From Kofleriaceae bacterium (GTDB taxonomy: Bacteria; Myxococcota_A; Polyangia; Haliangiales; Haliangiaceae), in contig JANXOP010000072.1 of NCBI GenBank assembly GCA_025357755.1, positions 1-42,318 of the forward strand: 42,318 bases of DNA, in the 5' to 3' direction. Made by a program: the position numbers and the translations under genes. The stretch's first letter is position 1; each line of letters opens with the position of its first letter. Shown one piece after another: positions 10,271 through 19,600 of the stretch. The notes under the pieces are model-generated. The model was not told the DNA's origin. It searched no databases and was given only the letters and a program-made list of their open reading frames with translations.

Positions 10271-12550
10271 GTGACCAAACTGAAGAGCATCGCGATCGGG
10301 GCCGCGTTGTTGACTGCTGCGCCAATGGGCTGCGGTGGTAACGACACCAGTGGGCCGTTGGGCAGCGTCGACGCGCTCATCATCCTTCAACGTCCCAAGC
10401 GGAATGATGCTGGTGACATCTTCCAGTACACCTCGTACGTGCCGGGGGCACGGCTTACAAAGCTGTCGCCGCCGACGGCCGATGGTACCAAGACGACGAT
10501 CTGTTGTGACCAGGACCCCGAGCTCGCGGGGATGGACATCCAGAACTACGACCTGTCGTTCGATGCCAAGGAGATCGTGTTCTCGGGTCACTCCGCGAAG
10601 GACACCCACTACGGTCTCTACCTCTTGACGCTCGATACCGGCGCGGTCACGCAGATCGCGACCGACCCCGGCCGCGACTACGTCTCGCCGATCTTCCTCC
10701 CCGGCGACAAGATCCTCTTCAACACCAACGCGGTGGTCTCGAACCCCGTCACGGATCCCGATCCGAAGCAGCACGTCGACGAGTACGAGCGCGGCACGAC
10801 CACCCAGATGGGCGTGGTCAACAAGGACGGCACGAACGAGCAGCTCGGCCCGCGCAACCTCTCGCACCGCACCCAGCCGAGCCTGGCCTCGGATGGTCGC
10901 GTGATCTTCACCCAGTGGGATCACCTCGGCGGCGAGAACAGCGGCCACCTCATGTTCATGAACCAGGACATGACGGAGCTCCGTGAAGCGTTCGGCAAGG
11001 AAGGCACCGGCGCCTCGAACTCGACCCTCAAGGGTCGCGAGATCTCGCCGGGCCGTTACGTCGCGATCGCGACCGCCCGTAGCCGCACGATCCAGGCCGG
11101 TGCGCTGATCGACGCGCGCCTCGGTCATGTCTCCGAGAGCAACGGCATCGTTCGTGCGGACGATGCGATGTCGGAAGCGAACGCTTCTTACGTCATGCTG
11201 ACGCCCGATGTTCCGACCGACAACTCGCCCTCGGCGAACACGATCGGTCGTTACTACGACGCGTTCCCGCTCAACGCGAAGGAACACCCGGACCTGCTCG
11301 TGTCGTGGTCGGACGGCCCGGTCGAGTCGAGCGTCCTTGCCTCGGCGGGACTGTCGGCGAACTTCGGCATCTACCTCTACGACACCGAGCACCTCGCTCG
11401 TCACCCGATCCTCGACGACCCGGATATGTGGGACATCTTCGCGCGTCCGCTCCAGTCGCGCACGGCTCCGGCCGTCACGGCGTCGACGAACGACAACACG
11501 CTCGGTCAACAAGCCGTCATCGGCTCCATGAACGTCTACAGCTCGACGCTCCACACGTTCCAGCAGGGCAGCGTGTTCGGCGTCCGCGTGATGGAGGGTT
11601 ACTCGTCGGAAGAGGGCTTCCCGCGAATGTTCGGCACCACCATGTTCGAGGGGCACACGAACCTCGGCGTCGCGCAGGTCCAACCGGATGGCAGCTGGCT
11701 CGCGAAGGTGCCGGCGAACGTTCCGATGCACGTCCAGGCCGTCGATCAGTTCGGGATGTCGCTGTTCAACGAGCCCGTGTGGTTCTCGGCTCGCGCCGGT
11801 GAATCCCGCGTGTGTGGTGGTTGCCACGAGGACCGTGCGCGCGCGACGGTCATCAACCCGGGCATCACGCAGGCCGCTGCGTTCGGTCCGAAAGACGCAC
11901 TCGGCATGGTGCCGCGCGACCAACGTGCGACCTCGGCCGCCGACCTCACGAACGCGAACCTGATCGCCGGTGACCTCACCGGCATCGACAAGCTCCGCGA
12001 CATCAGCTGGGGCCCGTCGGACCCGACGACCGGTGGTACGGGCGGGGTTCAGTCGGTGTTCAACCAGAACTGCGTCGGTTGCCACGGTGCGAACAACACC
12101 GCCGGCATCGCCGGTTACACCATCAGCGATGCGATGGGTAACGTCGTCGCGACCTGGACGTTCAACCTCTCGAGCGCCCCGGTGACGATCAACTACGGCA
12201 CGGCCGACGGCGGCACGCCGCAGACCTACTCGGCCTCGTACCTCACGATGGCCGGCCCGGATATGGAAGCCATCTCGAAGAACAACCTGATGATCACCGG
12301 TAACTTCAAGGTCTACATGAACCCGGAAGATGCCGCGAACTCCGAGCTCATCAAGAAGATCAACCCGACCCGCCTGTTCCCGACGCCCGACGTGAGCGTC
12401 CGCGCGTTCACCACGAACCCGCACTCGTCGGTCGGTTACGACAGTGGTCGCGAGCTCACGGCGACCGAGTTCTACAAGCTGATCCTCGCCGCTGACATGG
12501 GCGTGAACTACTTCTCGCGCTCCAACAACCCGCACAACCAGACCTACTAA
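10271..12550 (+). CDS. Di-heme cytochrome lipoprotein with beta-propeller, hydrazine-synthase-alpha-like
   Basis: A 759-residue lipoprotein: signal peptide MTKLKSIAIGAALLTAAPMG followed by Cys21. Residues about 30-330 contain TolB/PD40-like propeller phrases (YDLSFDAKEIVFSG, YVSPIFLPGDKILFN, TQPSLASDGRVIFTQW). The second half holds two heme-attachment motifs, CGGCH (515-519) and CVGCH (601-605). This propeller-plus-cytochrome layout resembles the hydrazine synthase alpha-subunit superfamily. That is a structural resemblance only; nothing here implies anammox chemistry. The GTG at 10271 is preferred over an ATG at 10208 because AGGAGG sits 6 bases before it and the signal peptide then begins correctly. 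It is followed after 22 bases by a HEAT-repeat gene. Confidence 0.78.
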   Translation: MTKLKSIAIGAALLTAAPMGCGGNDTSGPLGSVDALIILQRPKRNDAGDIFQYTSYVPGARLTKLSPPTADGTKTTICCDQDPELAGMDIQNYDLSFDAKEIVFSGHSAKDTHYGLYLLTLDTGAVTQIATDPGRDYVSPIFLPGDKILFNTNAVVSNPVTDPDPKQHVDEYERGTTTQMGVVNKDGTNEQLGPRNLSHRTQPSLASDGRVIFTQWDHLGGENSGHLMFMNQDMTELREAFGKEGTGASNSTLKGREISPGRYVAIATARSRTIQAGALIDARLGHVSESNGIVRADDAMSEANASYVMLTPDVPTDNSPSANTIGRYYDAFPLNAKEHPDLLVSWSDGPVESSVLASAGLSANFGIYLYDTEHLARHPILDDPDMWDIFARPLQSRTAPAVTASTNDNTLGQQAVIGSMNVYSSTLHTFQQGSVFGVRVMEGYSSEEGFPRMFGTTMFEGHTNLGVAQVQPDGSWLAKVPANVPMHVQAVDQFGMSLFNEPVWFSARAGESRVCGGCHEDRARATVINPGITQAAAFGPKDALGMVPRDQRATSAADLTNANLIAGDLTGIDKLRDISWGPSDPTTGGTGGVQSVFNQNCVGCHGANNTAGIAGYTISDAMGNVVATWTFNLSSAPVTINYGTADGGTPQTYSASYLTMAGPDMEAISKNNLMITGNFKVYMNPEDAANSELIKKINPTRLFPTPDVSVRAFTTNPHSSVGYDSGRELTATEFYKLILAADMGVNYFSRSNNPHNQTY

Positions 12551-12572
12551 GCACCGCGGAAAGGACCACACC

Positions 12573-13406
12573 ATGAACAAGAACATGAACAAGCTCGCCG
12601 CGGTCGCTCTGACCCTGATGACCGCCGCAACCGCGAATGCAGGAAAGGGCGGCAGCGCCGACCTCATCAAGCAAGCCGTCGCGTCGGGATCGCAGGACGC
12701 GATCATCGCCGAGGTCGAACGTACCGAAGGCCTGATGTGCGAAGAGTGCATCCAGACGGTTACCAACCTCACCGAGGACAATCGCTTCGCGGTGCGTGAA
12801 GTCGCCGCCTGGTGGTTCGGCAAGCGGCCGCAACTCGCGCACCTCATGGCCGAGCAGATGAACGAAGACCTCAAGGGCGACGCGCTCCACGTGCGCAACG
12901 CCGCTGACTTCCTCGGCGCCATCAAGGAGCTCAAGTCGCTGCCGAACCTGCGCACTGCGATGGCGAGTGGAAATTTGAATTCCGACGCGAAGCTCGCGCT
13001 GGTCCGTGCTGCCGGTTACATGGCGCATGTCGGCGGCAACCCGATCCTCGAGGCCGGCATGGTCGATGCCGACCCGAGCGTTCGCACCCTGGCCATCGAC
13101 GCCTGGCGCGACGTGATCCATCAGACCGGTAGCGTCACGGTCATCGAGAACCGGCTGACCGATAGCGACGCGACGGTCCGCGCCCACGCGGCGACGGTCG
13201 CCGGTGCGGTCCACGACCTGGGCTCGCGGGTCCAGCTCGAGAACCTCGTCGTGAACGATTCGGACTCGACCGTGCGACGCAATGCCGCATATGCGCTCGG
13301 CAAGCTCGGCGCGGTCGAGAGCCGCGACGCGCTGACCAAGGCCAGTGCCGATAAATCGGGCCTCGTGAAGAATGTGGCCAAGGCCGCACTCGCGTCGTTG
13401 AAGTAA
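12573..13406 (+). CDS. Exported HEAT-repeat protein
   Basis: A 277-residue protein with a signal peptide (cleavage after ATANA, residue 23) and then HEAT-like helical repeats through the C-terminus, for example DNRFAVREVAAWWFGK, DADPSVRTLAIDAW, DSDATVRAHAATVAG and DSDSTVRRNAAYALG. A CEEC pair lies near residue 53. HEAT solenoids usually bind other proteins, so it may scaffold the flanking cytochrome lipoproteins; this is inference from position. GGAAAGGA before the ATG is a fair ribosome site. An intrinsic terminator follows its stop. Confidence 0.82.
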   Translation: MNKNMNKLAAVALTLMTAATANAGKGGSADLIKQAVASGSQDAIIAEVERTEGLMCEECIQTVTNLTEDNRFAVREVAAWWFGKRPQLAHLMAEQMNEDLKGDALHVRNAADFLGAIKELKSLPNLRTAMASGNLNSDAKLALVRAAGYMAHVGGNPILEAGMVDADPSVRTLAIDAWRDVIHQTGSVTVIENRLTDSDATVRAHAATVAGAVHDLGSRVQLENLVVNDSDSTVRRNAAYALGKLGAVESRDALTKASADKSGLVKNVAKAALASLK

Positions 13407-13440
13407 ATCCTCCAACAAATCTTCGACGACGAATCGTTCG

Positions 13441-13478
13441 AACCGCCGCACCTCGGAAGAGGGCGGCGGTTTGTTTTT
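13441..13478 (+). terminator. Intrinsic terminator after the HEAT gene
   Basis: A 9-bp stem (13441-13449 with 463-471 of the same kilobase) continues past a single bulged A into CCTC-GGAA-GAGG and is followed by TTGTTTTT. It is the strongest terminator in the window and separates the first two genes of the cluster from the next one. Confidence 0.85.
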
Positions 13479-13482
13479 GCGC

Positions 13483-13488
13483 TAGAAT
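13483..13488 (+). promoter_or_regulatory. Candidate -10 box (TAGAAT) giving a leaderless mRNA
   Basis: TAGAAT lies 7 bases before the ATG at 13496, directly after the terminator's T tract. The -35 position falls inside the terminator stem and has no consensus. Transcription from here would start on or next to the start codon. Confidence 0.5.
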
Positions 13489-13495
13489 ATCGAGC

Positions 13496-16400
13496 ATGAG
13501 GGACTCGGGCTCCGTCTACTCGTACGCTTGTGCGCTCGCCATCGTCTTCATGAGCGGTTGTAGCTCGTGCGATTCGCCAGCAGGCCGCACGTACTACGAA
13601 CGCAACATCGAGCCGATCCTGCAGCAGAAGTGCGCAGGCAACACCTCGGGTTGTCACGCGATCAATGCCGACGATCCGTACTCGTTCGCGGCCGGGAACT
13701 TCGACGTCTCGTCGTTCGATGCGGTGCAGAAGCGGCGCGACGTGCTCACGCGGTTCGGCGCGTATCCGCAGCCGCTGCTGCTGATCAAAGCAATCGCACC
13801 GGAGGTCGCCGATCCGAGTAAGCCGACGCGCTTGCAGTTCCAGTACGGCCTCGACCCGGCCGATCCGACCGGCGCGACGCCGGCGTTCCGCGATGTCGAA
13901 GTGCTCCATGGTGGTGGCTCGATCGTGTCGCTCAACTCCGACGCGTACCTCACGCTCCAGACCTGGCTCGAGAACGGCGCGACCGAGAACGGCCTCAAGC
14001 CACCCACGCCGGCGCAGACCGGCAACGGTACGTGCTCGCCCACCGTGCCTTCGGGGTTCTCGACCACGACGCTGATGTCGAACCCGAAGTACGCCGCGGG
14101 CCTCGCGACGTTCAAGTCCGACGTCCAGCCGATCCTCAAGCAGCACGGCTGCACGTCGTCGAACTGTCACGGCGCGCCGCAATCGGACTTCTACATCACG
14201 TGCGGCGACGACGATAACCAGGTCGCCTTCAACTTCGCGCAGACGTGGTCGTTCGTGAGCTCGCCGGTCGACGACTCTTCGATCCTGCGTGTGCCGCTGG
14301 CCGTCGGCGGTGGTGGACGCGGCCACACCGGTGGCGATCAGTTCGCGAGCATCGACGATGGCGACTACAAGAAGATCAAGAGCTGGGCGACCTCGGTGGG
14401 CTTGCTCGATTTCGCGAACGGCGACCCGGTCAAGCAGTACTTCAAGGACAACGTCCAACCGATCTTGATCGCGCGCGGCTGCCAGTTCCAGGCATGTCAC
14501 AGCCCCGCGGCGACGAACGACTTCAAGCTGCGCTCGGGCACCCAAGGGTTCTTCTCGGCCGTCGCGCTCGAGAAGAACTACGATCTCTTGAAGAACGACT
14601 TCATGGCGATGGAGTTCCCCGATTCGCGGCGCGGTCGCGCGATCGCGAAGGCGCTGCTCACCAATGATCCGCGCACCGATACCATCGGCGGAATCGCGCA
14701 TCGCGGCGGTCCCGTGCTCGAGACGCCCGGCCTCGCCGCCGATCCTGCAGGCACCACGATGGCCCCGACCACGCCGAATTGCGCGACCGCACCCGCGAGC
14801 GCGACGCCCTTCTGCATCATCCAGAAGTGGGTCGACATGGAGCGCGCCGCGATGGCCTCCAGCGTCACCTCGATGAACATGGGTGACACCATCCCCATCG
14901 TCTACGTCGATCGTCCGGCCGGGCAGGGCGCGGGTCGTCTCGAGTTCGATACGTTCCAAGGCGGCGCCGAGCTCCGCGTCGTGACCGGCACGTTCGGCGC
15001 GAACTATGGTCGCAACCTCTCCGTCAACAATGCCGCGCAAGCCTCGCTGTCCGCGAACTGTGGCCTCGGTGCGAGCCCCGATATCGGTCGCCCGAGCGTG
15101 AAGAACGATGGCGACACCGTCGCCTTTGCGGGGCGTGCAACCGCGAGCGCGGGCTGGCGGATCTACACCGTCAGCATCGCGTCCAAGGCATGCACGGTCG
15201 TCAACACCGGCTCGACCGGCGCGGTCTCGGACTTCGATCCCGCGTGGTCGCCGGATGGCACCTACCTGGTGTTCGCGTCGACCCGCGGCAAGACCAACTC
15301 GCCGAGCGAGACCCGCGTCGCTGCGCGCCCGCAATCCGATATCTGGCGCATGCAGCTGCCCACCGGCGCGCCGGAGCAAGTCACCGTGTTGTCGAACTCC
15401 GAGGTCAACCCGCAGATGATGCGTGAAGGCCGGATCACGATGTCGACCGAGAAGGCGAGCGACGGCTTCTATCAGGTCAGTGGACGGCGCATCAACTGGG
15501 ACCTCACCGACTACCATCCGCTGCTCGCGCAACGCGCGCAGTCCTCGTACACGAGCACGACCGACACCACCACGTTGAACCCCTCGATCGGCTACTCGCA
15601 GGCGACCGATATCCGCGAGGGTGCGGATGGCAGCTTCATGCTGATCCTCTCGGACTCGATGAATGGCGTGCCGCTACTCAAAGGCGGCGCCGGTGCGCTC
15701 GCGATCTTCAATCGCAGCATCGGCCCGTTCGAGCAAGGGCGTGGTGACTCGGGGTATCTCCCCTCGGTCCGCATCCTCGGGAGCGGTGGCGAGACCGGCC
15801 ACACGGGCGCGACCGCGGGCTTCCGCAATCCGGCGCCGATGCCTGATGGTCACATCCTGGTCTCGCACGCGAGCCTGCCTGCGTTGAACTGGGACGTCGT
15901 CTCCCTCGATCCGCGCACGAACACGTACCAATCGCTGAACATCGCCAATACCCACGGCGCGGTCGTCGATGCCGTGCTCGCCTACAAATCTCCGGCGCGC
16001 GTCCTCTACGACAACCGGCGCCAGCTGGTGTTCGGTGGGGCCGCCGCCGCCGACGACGACACGCACGCGATCCTCTACATGCCGGATGCACCGATGGTGT
16101 TCACGCTGCTCACCGGCAACCTGCGCCGTGGTCGCCCGGTCGATCTGTTCCGGAAAGCGAAGTACCTCGTCGTCTACAGCGAAGGCATGTGCCCGGCAGG
16201 CGGCCCATGCTCGCGCACCACGAACGGCATCTTCGAGAGCCGCACGATGATCGGCAAGGCCGCACTCGCCGACGACGGCTCGGTCAAGGTGCGCCTGCCC
16301 GCGGGGCAGGGCGTGATCCTCGAGCTCCAGGATGATGGAGGCGCTTCGATCGTCAAGATGACCGAGGAGCATCAGCTCGGACCCGGCGAGATGATCTCGA

Positions 16401-16585
16401 TGGGCGTTCGCCAGACGATCACGAGCTCGACGACGGGCGAGACCGTCCAGCTGTTCGATGCGGTGTGTGGTGGTTGCCATGGCTCGGTCTCGGGCAAAGA
16501 GACCGACATCGTCGTGACGCCCGATGCGCTGACCGGCGCATCGACGTCGATGAAGCAGACTGCCGATCCCGTGAACCTGCAGTAA
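13496..16585 (+). CDS. Large multiheme-type lipoprotein, hydrazine-synthase-alpha-like
   Basis: A 1029-residue lipoprotein (lipobox SGC, Cys22). The N-terminal part has three cytochrome-like modules, each beginning with a phrase like NIEPILQQKC, DVQPILKQHGC or NVQPILIARGC. The attachment sites are C46...C53-H54 (CX6CH), C219...C224-H225 (CX4CH) and C329...C334-H335 (CX4CH). A propeller-like region with PD40 phrases (SDFDPAWSPDGTYLVFAS) follows, and a canonical CGGCH ends the protein (991-995). CX4CH sites bind heme in some tetraheme cytochromes c3; CX6CH is doubtful. The module pattern matches cytochromes found beside HZS-alpha-like domains. Electron transfer at the cell surface is plausible; the substrate is unknown. 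There is no Shine-Dalgarno. Confidence 0.75.
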   Translation: MRDSGSVYSYACALAIVFMSGCSSCDSPAGRTYYERNIEPILQQKCAGNTSGCHAINADDPYSFAAGNFDVSSFDAVQKRRDVLTRFGAYPQPLLLIKAIAPEVADPSKPTRLQFQYGLDPADPTGATPAFRDVEVLHGGGSIVSLNSDAYLTLQTWLENGATENGLKPPTPAQTGNGTCSPTVPSGFSTTTLMSNPKYAAGLATFKSDVQPILKQHGCTSSNCHGAPQSDFYITCGDDDNQVAFNFAQTWSFVSSPVDDSSILRVPLAVGGGGRGHTGGDQFASIDDGDYKKIKSWATSVGLLDFANGDPVKQYFKDNVQPILIARGCQFQACHSPAATNDFKLRSGTQGFFSAVALEKNYDLLKNDFMAMEFPDSRRGRAIAKALLTNDPRTDTIGGIAHRGGPVLETPGLAADPAGTTMAPTTPNCATAPASATPFCIIQKWVDMERAAMASSVTSMNMGDTIPIVYVDRPAGQGAGRLEFDTFQGGAELRVVTGTFGANYGRNLSVNNAAQASLSANCGLGASPDIGRPSVKNDGDTVAFAGRATASAGWRIYTVSIASKACTVVNTGSTGAVSDFDPAWSPDGTYLVFASTRGKTNSPSETRVAARPQSDIWRMQLPTGAPEQVTVLSNSEVNPQMMREGRITMSTEKASDGFYQVSGRRINWDLTDYHPLLAQRAQSSYTSTTDTTTLNPSIGYSQATDIREGADGSFMLILSDSMNGVPLLKGGAGALAIFNRSIGPFEQGRGDSGYLPSVRILGSGGETGHTGATAGFRNPAPMPDGHILVSHASLPALNWDVVSLDPRTNTYQSLNIANTHGAVVDAVLAYKSPARVLYDNRRQLVFGGAAAADDDTHAILYMPDAPMVFTLLTGNLRRGRPVDLFRKAKYLVVYSEGMCPAGGPCSRTTNGIFESRTMIGKAALADDGSVKVRLPAGQGVILELQDDGGASIVKMTEEHQLGPGEMISMGVRQTITSSTTGETVQLFDAVCGGCHGSVSGKETDIVVTPDALTGASTSMKQTADPVNLQ

Positions 16586-16626
16586 GAAACGCGCAACGGG
16601 GCATAGGCCCCCGATCGGGCTTCGCG

Positions 16627-16632
16627 TAGGGT
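16627..16632 (+). promoter_or_regulatory. Candidate -10 box (TAGGGT) for a leaderless transcript
   Basis: TAGGGT lies exactly 7 bases before the GTG at 16640. No -35 consensus and no ribosome site are seen. The preceding 40 bases hold only a short GCCC-GGGC hairpin. Confidence 0.4.
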
Positions 16633-16639
16633 CCCGCGC

Positions 16640-19600
16640 GTGAAGGGGTCGGTCATCTGTCTCGCGCTCGCTGGCTGCGTGCTGGGGCCGAACCCGCCGC
16701 CCGCGCCGCCGCGCACCACGCATCTCGGCTTGCAGCTCGAGCAGCTCGAGCTCGCGAATGGCCTGCGCGTCGTGGTCGTCCAGGATCCTTCGGCATCCGA
16801 GCTCGCGGTCACGATGCGTTACCAGGTCGGATCGGTCGATGATCCGGTGGGCCAGGAGGGCATCGCTCACCTCGTCGAGCACCTCATGTATCAGCAGGTG
16901 CTCGGCGCGGACACGCTGTTCTCGCATCTCGAGAATGCGACGACCTACTTCAACGGCGAGACCACCTACGACGCCACGACGTACCTCGCGCGCGCGAACC
17001 CCGAGCACCTGGACGAGCTGCTCTCGATCGAAGCCGTGCGCCTCGGGCTGCGATGTACGTCGTTGAACGATTCCGCGTTCGAGCGCGAACGCGCGGTGGT
17101 GATCAACGAGCTCCGTCAGTCCGATGGTGGCGCCGAGCTGCGCTCCGCGTTCGCGCGCGCGGTCTATCCCGAAGGCCACCCGTACCGTTCGTCGATCGGC
17201 GGCACCGAGGCGAGTGTCGGCGCGCTCACGCGCGCACAGGCGTGTGCGTTCGCCGACGCCCACTACGGACCGAGTAACGCCGTCCTGGTCGTCTCGGGCA
17301 AGGTCACCACCTCGATCGTCGAGACGGCGCTCAAGAAGTTCATGACGCATGTCGCGAAGCACGCGGTCGTGGCGCCCGTCGCGGTGCCCGCGGTCGGAGA
17401 CGCCCGCGCTCGCGTCGAGATCGCGGCGCCGATCGAGCACGACGCCATCCTCGTCACGTGGCCGCTGCCTGCCGATCCACTGGTGCGCATCCGTATGCGT
17501 GCGCTCGCTCCCGAGCTCGCGAGCGTCGCCGACAGCGCGATCAAGGGCCAGATCCGGTTCTTCGAGCTCGGCGATACCCGTGCGCCCATGATCGGCTTCG
17601 TCGGCACGCCCGGCGAAGGCGAGAGCAGCCAGGAGGTGATCGAAGCAATCTCGAAAGGCGCGAACGAGGTCGGCGCGATGTTCTCGCGCAGCGGGTTCAT
17701 CGAGGTCGGCGAGCTGACGTTCGATCGCATGAAGCAAGCGGCGATCTATCGACTATTCTCGTCGCTCGACGACGCCAGTGATCGCGATGTCCGGCTCGCG
17801 ACCGAGGTGCTCGCGGGACGTGATCCTTCGGCGGCGATCGCGGCCACGTTCAAAGGGCTCCGCGAGATGCAGCGGGCCGAGGCGACGGCCCTCGCGAGGA
17901 CGTACTTCGCGTTCGAGCATGCACGGATCGCGAAGCTCGTCGCGAGCGGTAGCCACCGCGGCAAGGCCGAGCAACTGGCGACCAGCGTGGCGATCCACGA
18001 TCTGGGGCTTCACCGCGATCCACCGGACCCCGAGCTCGCGCTCGCGCCGATGACCGATCCATCCGCGCCGCCCGCGGTGTCTATGGTGGTGCGCATCCTC
18101 GGCAACGGGATGCGCGTCGTGTTGCTGCCCGGCTCGACCGTTCCGACCGTCGAGGCCCGGCTGGTATTCGGCACCGGCACCGGGGACGAGCCTGCGGAAC
18201 AGCGCGGCGTAGCGCTGCTGGCAGCCGAGACCCTGACCTGGAACGATCGCTACCTCAACGACCTGCTGTTGTTCGCCGCATCGGGTGGCTCCATCGATAC
18301 GGAGGTCGAGCTCGACCACACGAGCTTCATCGCGCGGGGGCTCGACATGCACCTCGACCTGTTGCTGACCGGCATGCGCCAGCTGGTGCGCAACGGCGTG
18401 TACAGCCGCAACCCGGCCCACATCGCCGCGGCGATTCGCGTGGCCTCGAAGACCGACAACGACAACGGCGAGCTCACCGATGCGTGGCGGAGCGCCCTCT
18501 ACGGTGCCGATCATCCGTACGTCACCGCGGGCATCGTGCGTCATCTCAGCTCGTACCTCACGCTCGAGAGCCTCGCGCAATTTCGCCAGGCGAACTTTCA
18601 GCCCGCGAACGCGACACTCGTGATCGCCGGTCACTTCGATGCCGCGCTCGCACAGCGCTGGATCGATTTCTTGTTCGCGGATTGGTCGAGCTCGAAGCTC
18701 GCCGCACGTCCGAGCGGCCCGGCGCGCCCCCAGCCCCTCTCGCTCGCGACCTTCACGAACCAAGCAAAGCGCACGAGTCAGCTCGAGCTCGTGCTGGCAT
18801 TGCCCGCCACGAAGGGCACGCGCGCGCAGCAATTGATCGCTGCCGAGATGCTCTCGATCGTCGCGAGCGAGATCCGCCACCAGCTCGGCGCGAGCTACGG
18901 TGTCCGTGCCGCGCTCGCGACCGAGCGGCTCTCGAACACCTACGACCTCGGCGGTGCGGTCGACGTGACGCGCGCGACCGATTCCTTCAAGTTGCTCGCC
19001 GACCGGCTCGCCGAGCTCCGTGCGGACCCGAACGCCGCGGCGCGGACCTTCGTCCTGGCGCGCTCGCGGGTGGTCACGCACCTGCGCGCGATGAGCGGCG
19101 CGAGTGCGCTGGCGCGCAAGGTCGAGCTCGACATCTCGCTCGGGTTACCGCCGCTCTCGGATCTCGAGACCGCCACCGCTGCCGCCGCCCTCACCATCGA
19201 TCAGGAGACGAGCGCGCTCGCTGACCTAGACCTCGGACATGCGTTGATCTGGTTGCGCGGCCCCGAGGCCACGGTCACCGAGGTGTTCTCGTCGCTGGGC
19301 CGCACACCGACGGTGATCATCCATCGTCCGCTCGCCGCCATCCCGCGCGCCGTTGCCGGCTCGAGCTCGTCCGATGATGACGAGGGTCAGCACATCACGC
19401 TCGACGAGGTCGAGCCCGCGCTCAGCCAGCAGCGCGCGTCGCAGCCGCTCGCGATCGGCGTCGAAGCCGGGTTCGCGAGCGGGTCGGTCTCGGACACCGA
19501 CGTCAGCGGCTTCTCGGTCGCAGGGCAGGTTGGCTATCGGATCGACGACACGACGACGATCGGCGGCTATTTCGGCCTCGGTCGAGTCACCGGCAGCTAT

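Noticed and set aside
10028-12955. A 975-codon open frame on the minus strand antisense to the cytochrome and HEAT genes
   Set aside because: Composition is Arg/Val/His/Asp-rich without domains, and the plus-strand genes have signal peptides, heme motifs and ribosome sites. It is a GC-bias shadow, as are similar long antisense frames at 3593-5935, 13121-15532, 15674-17737 and 26819-28648.
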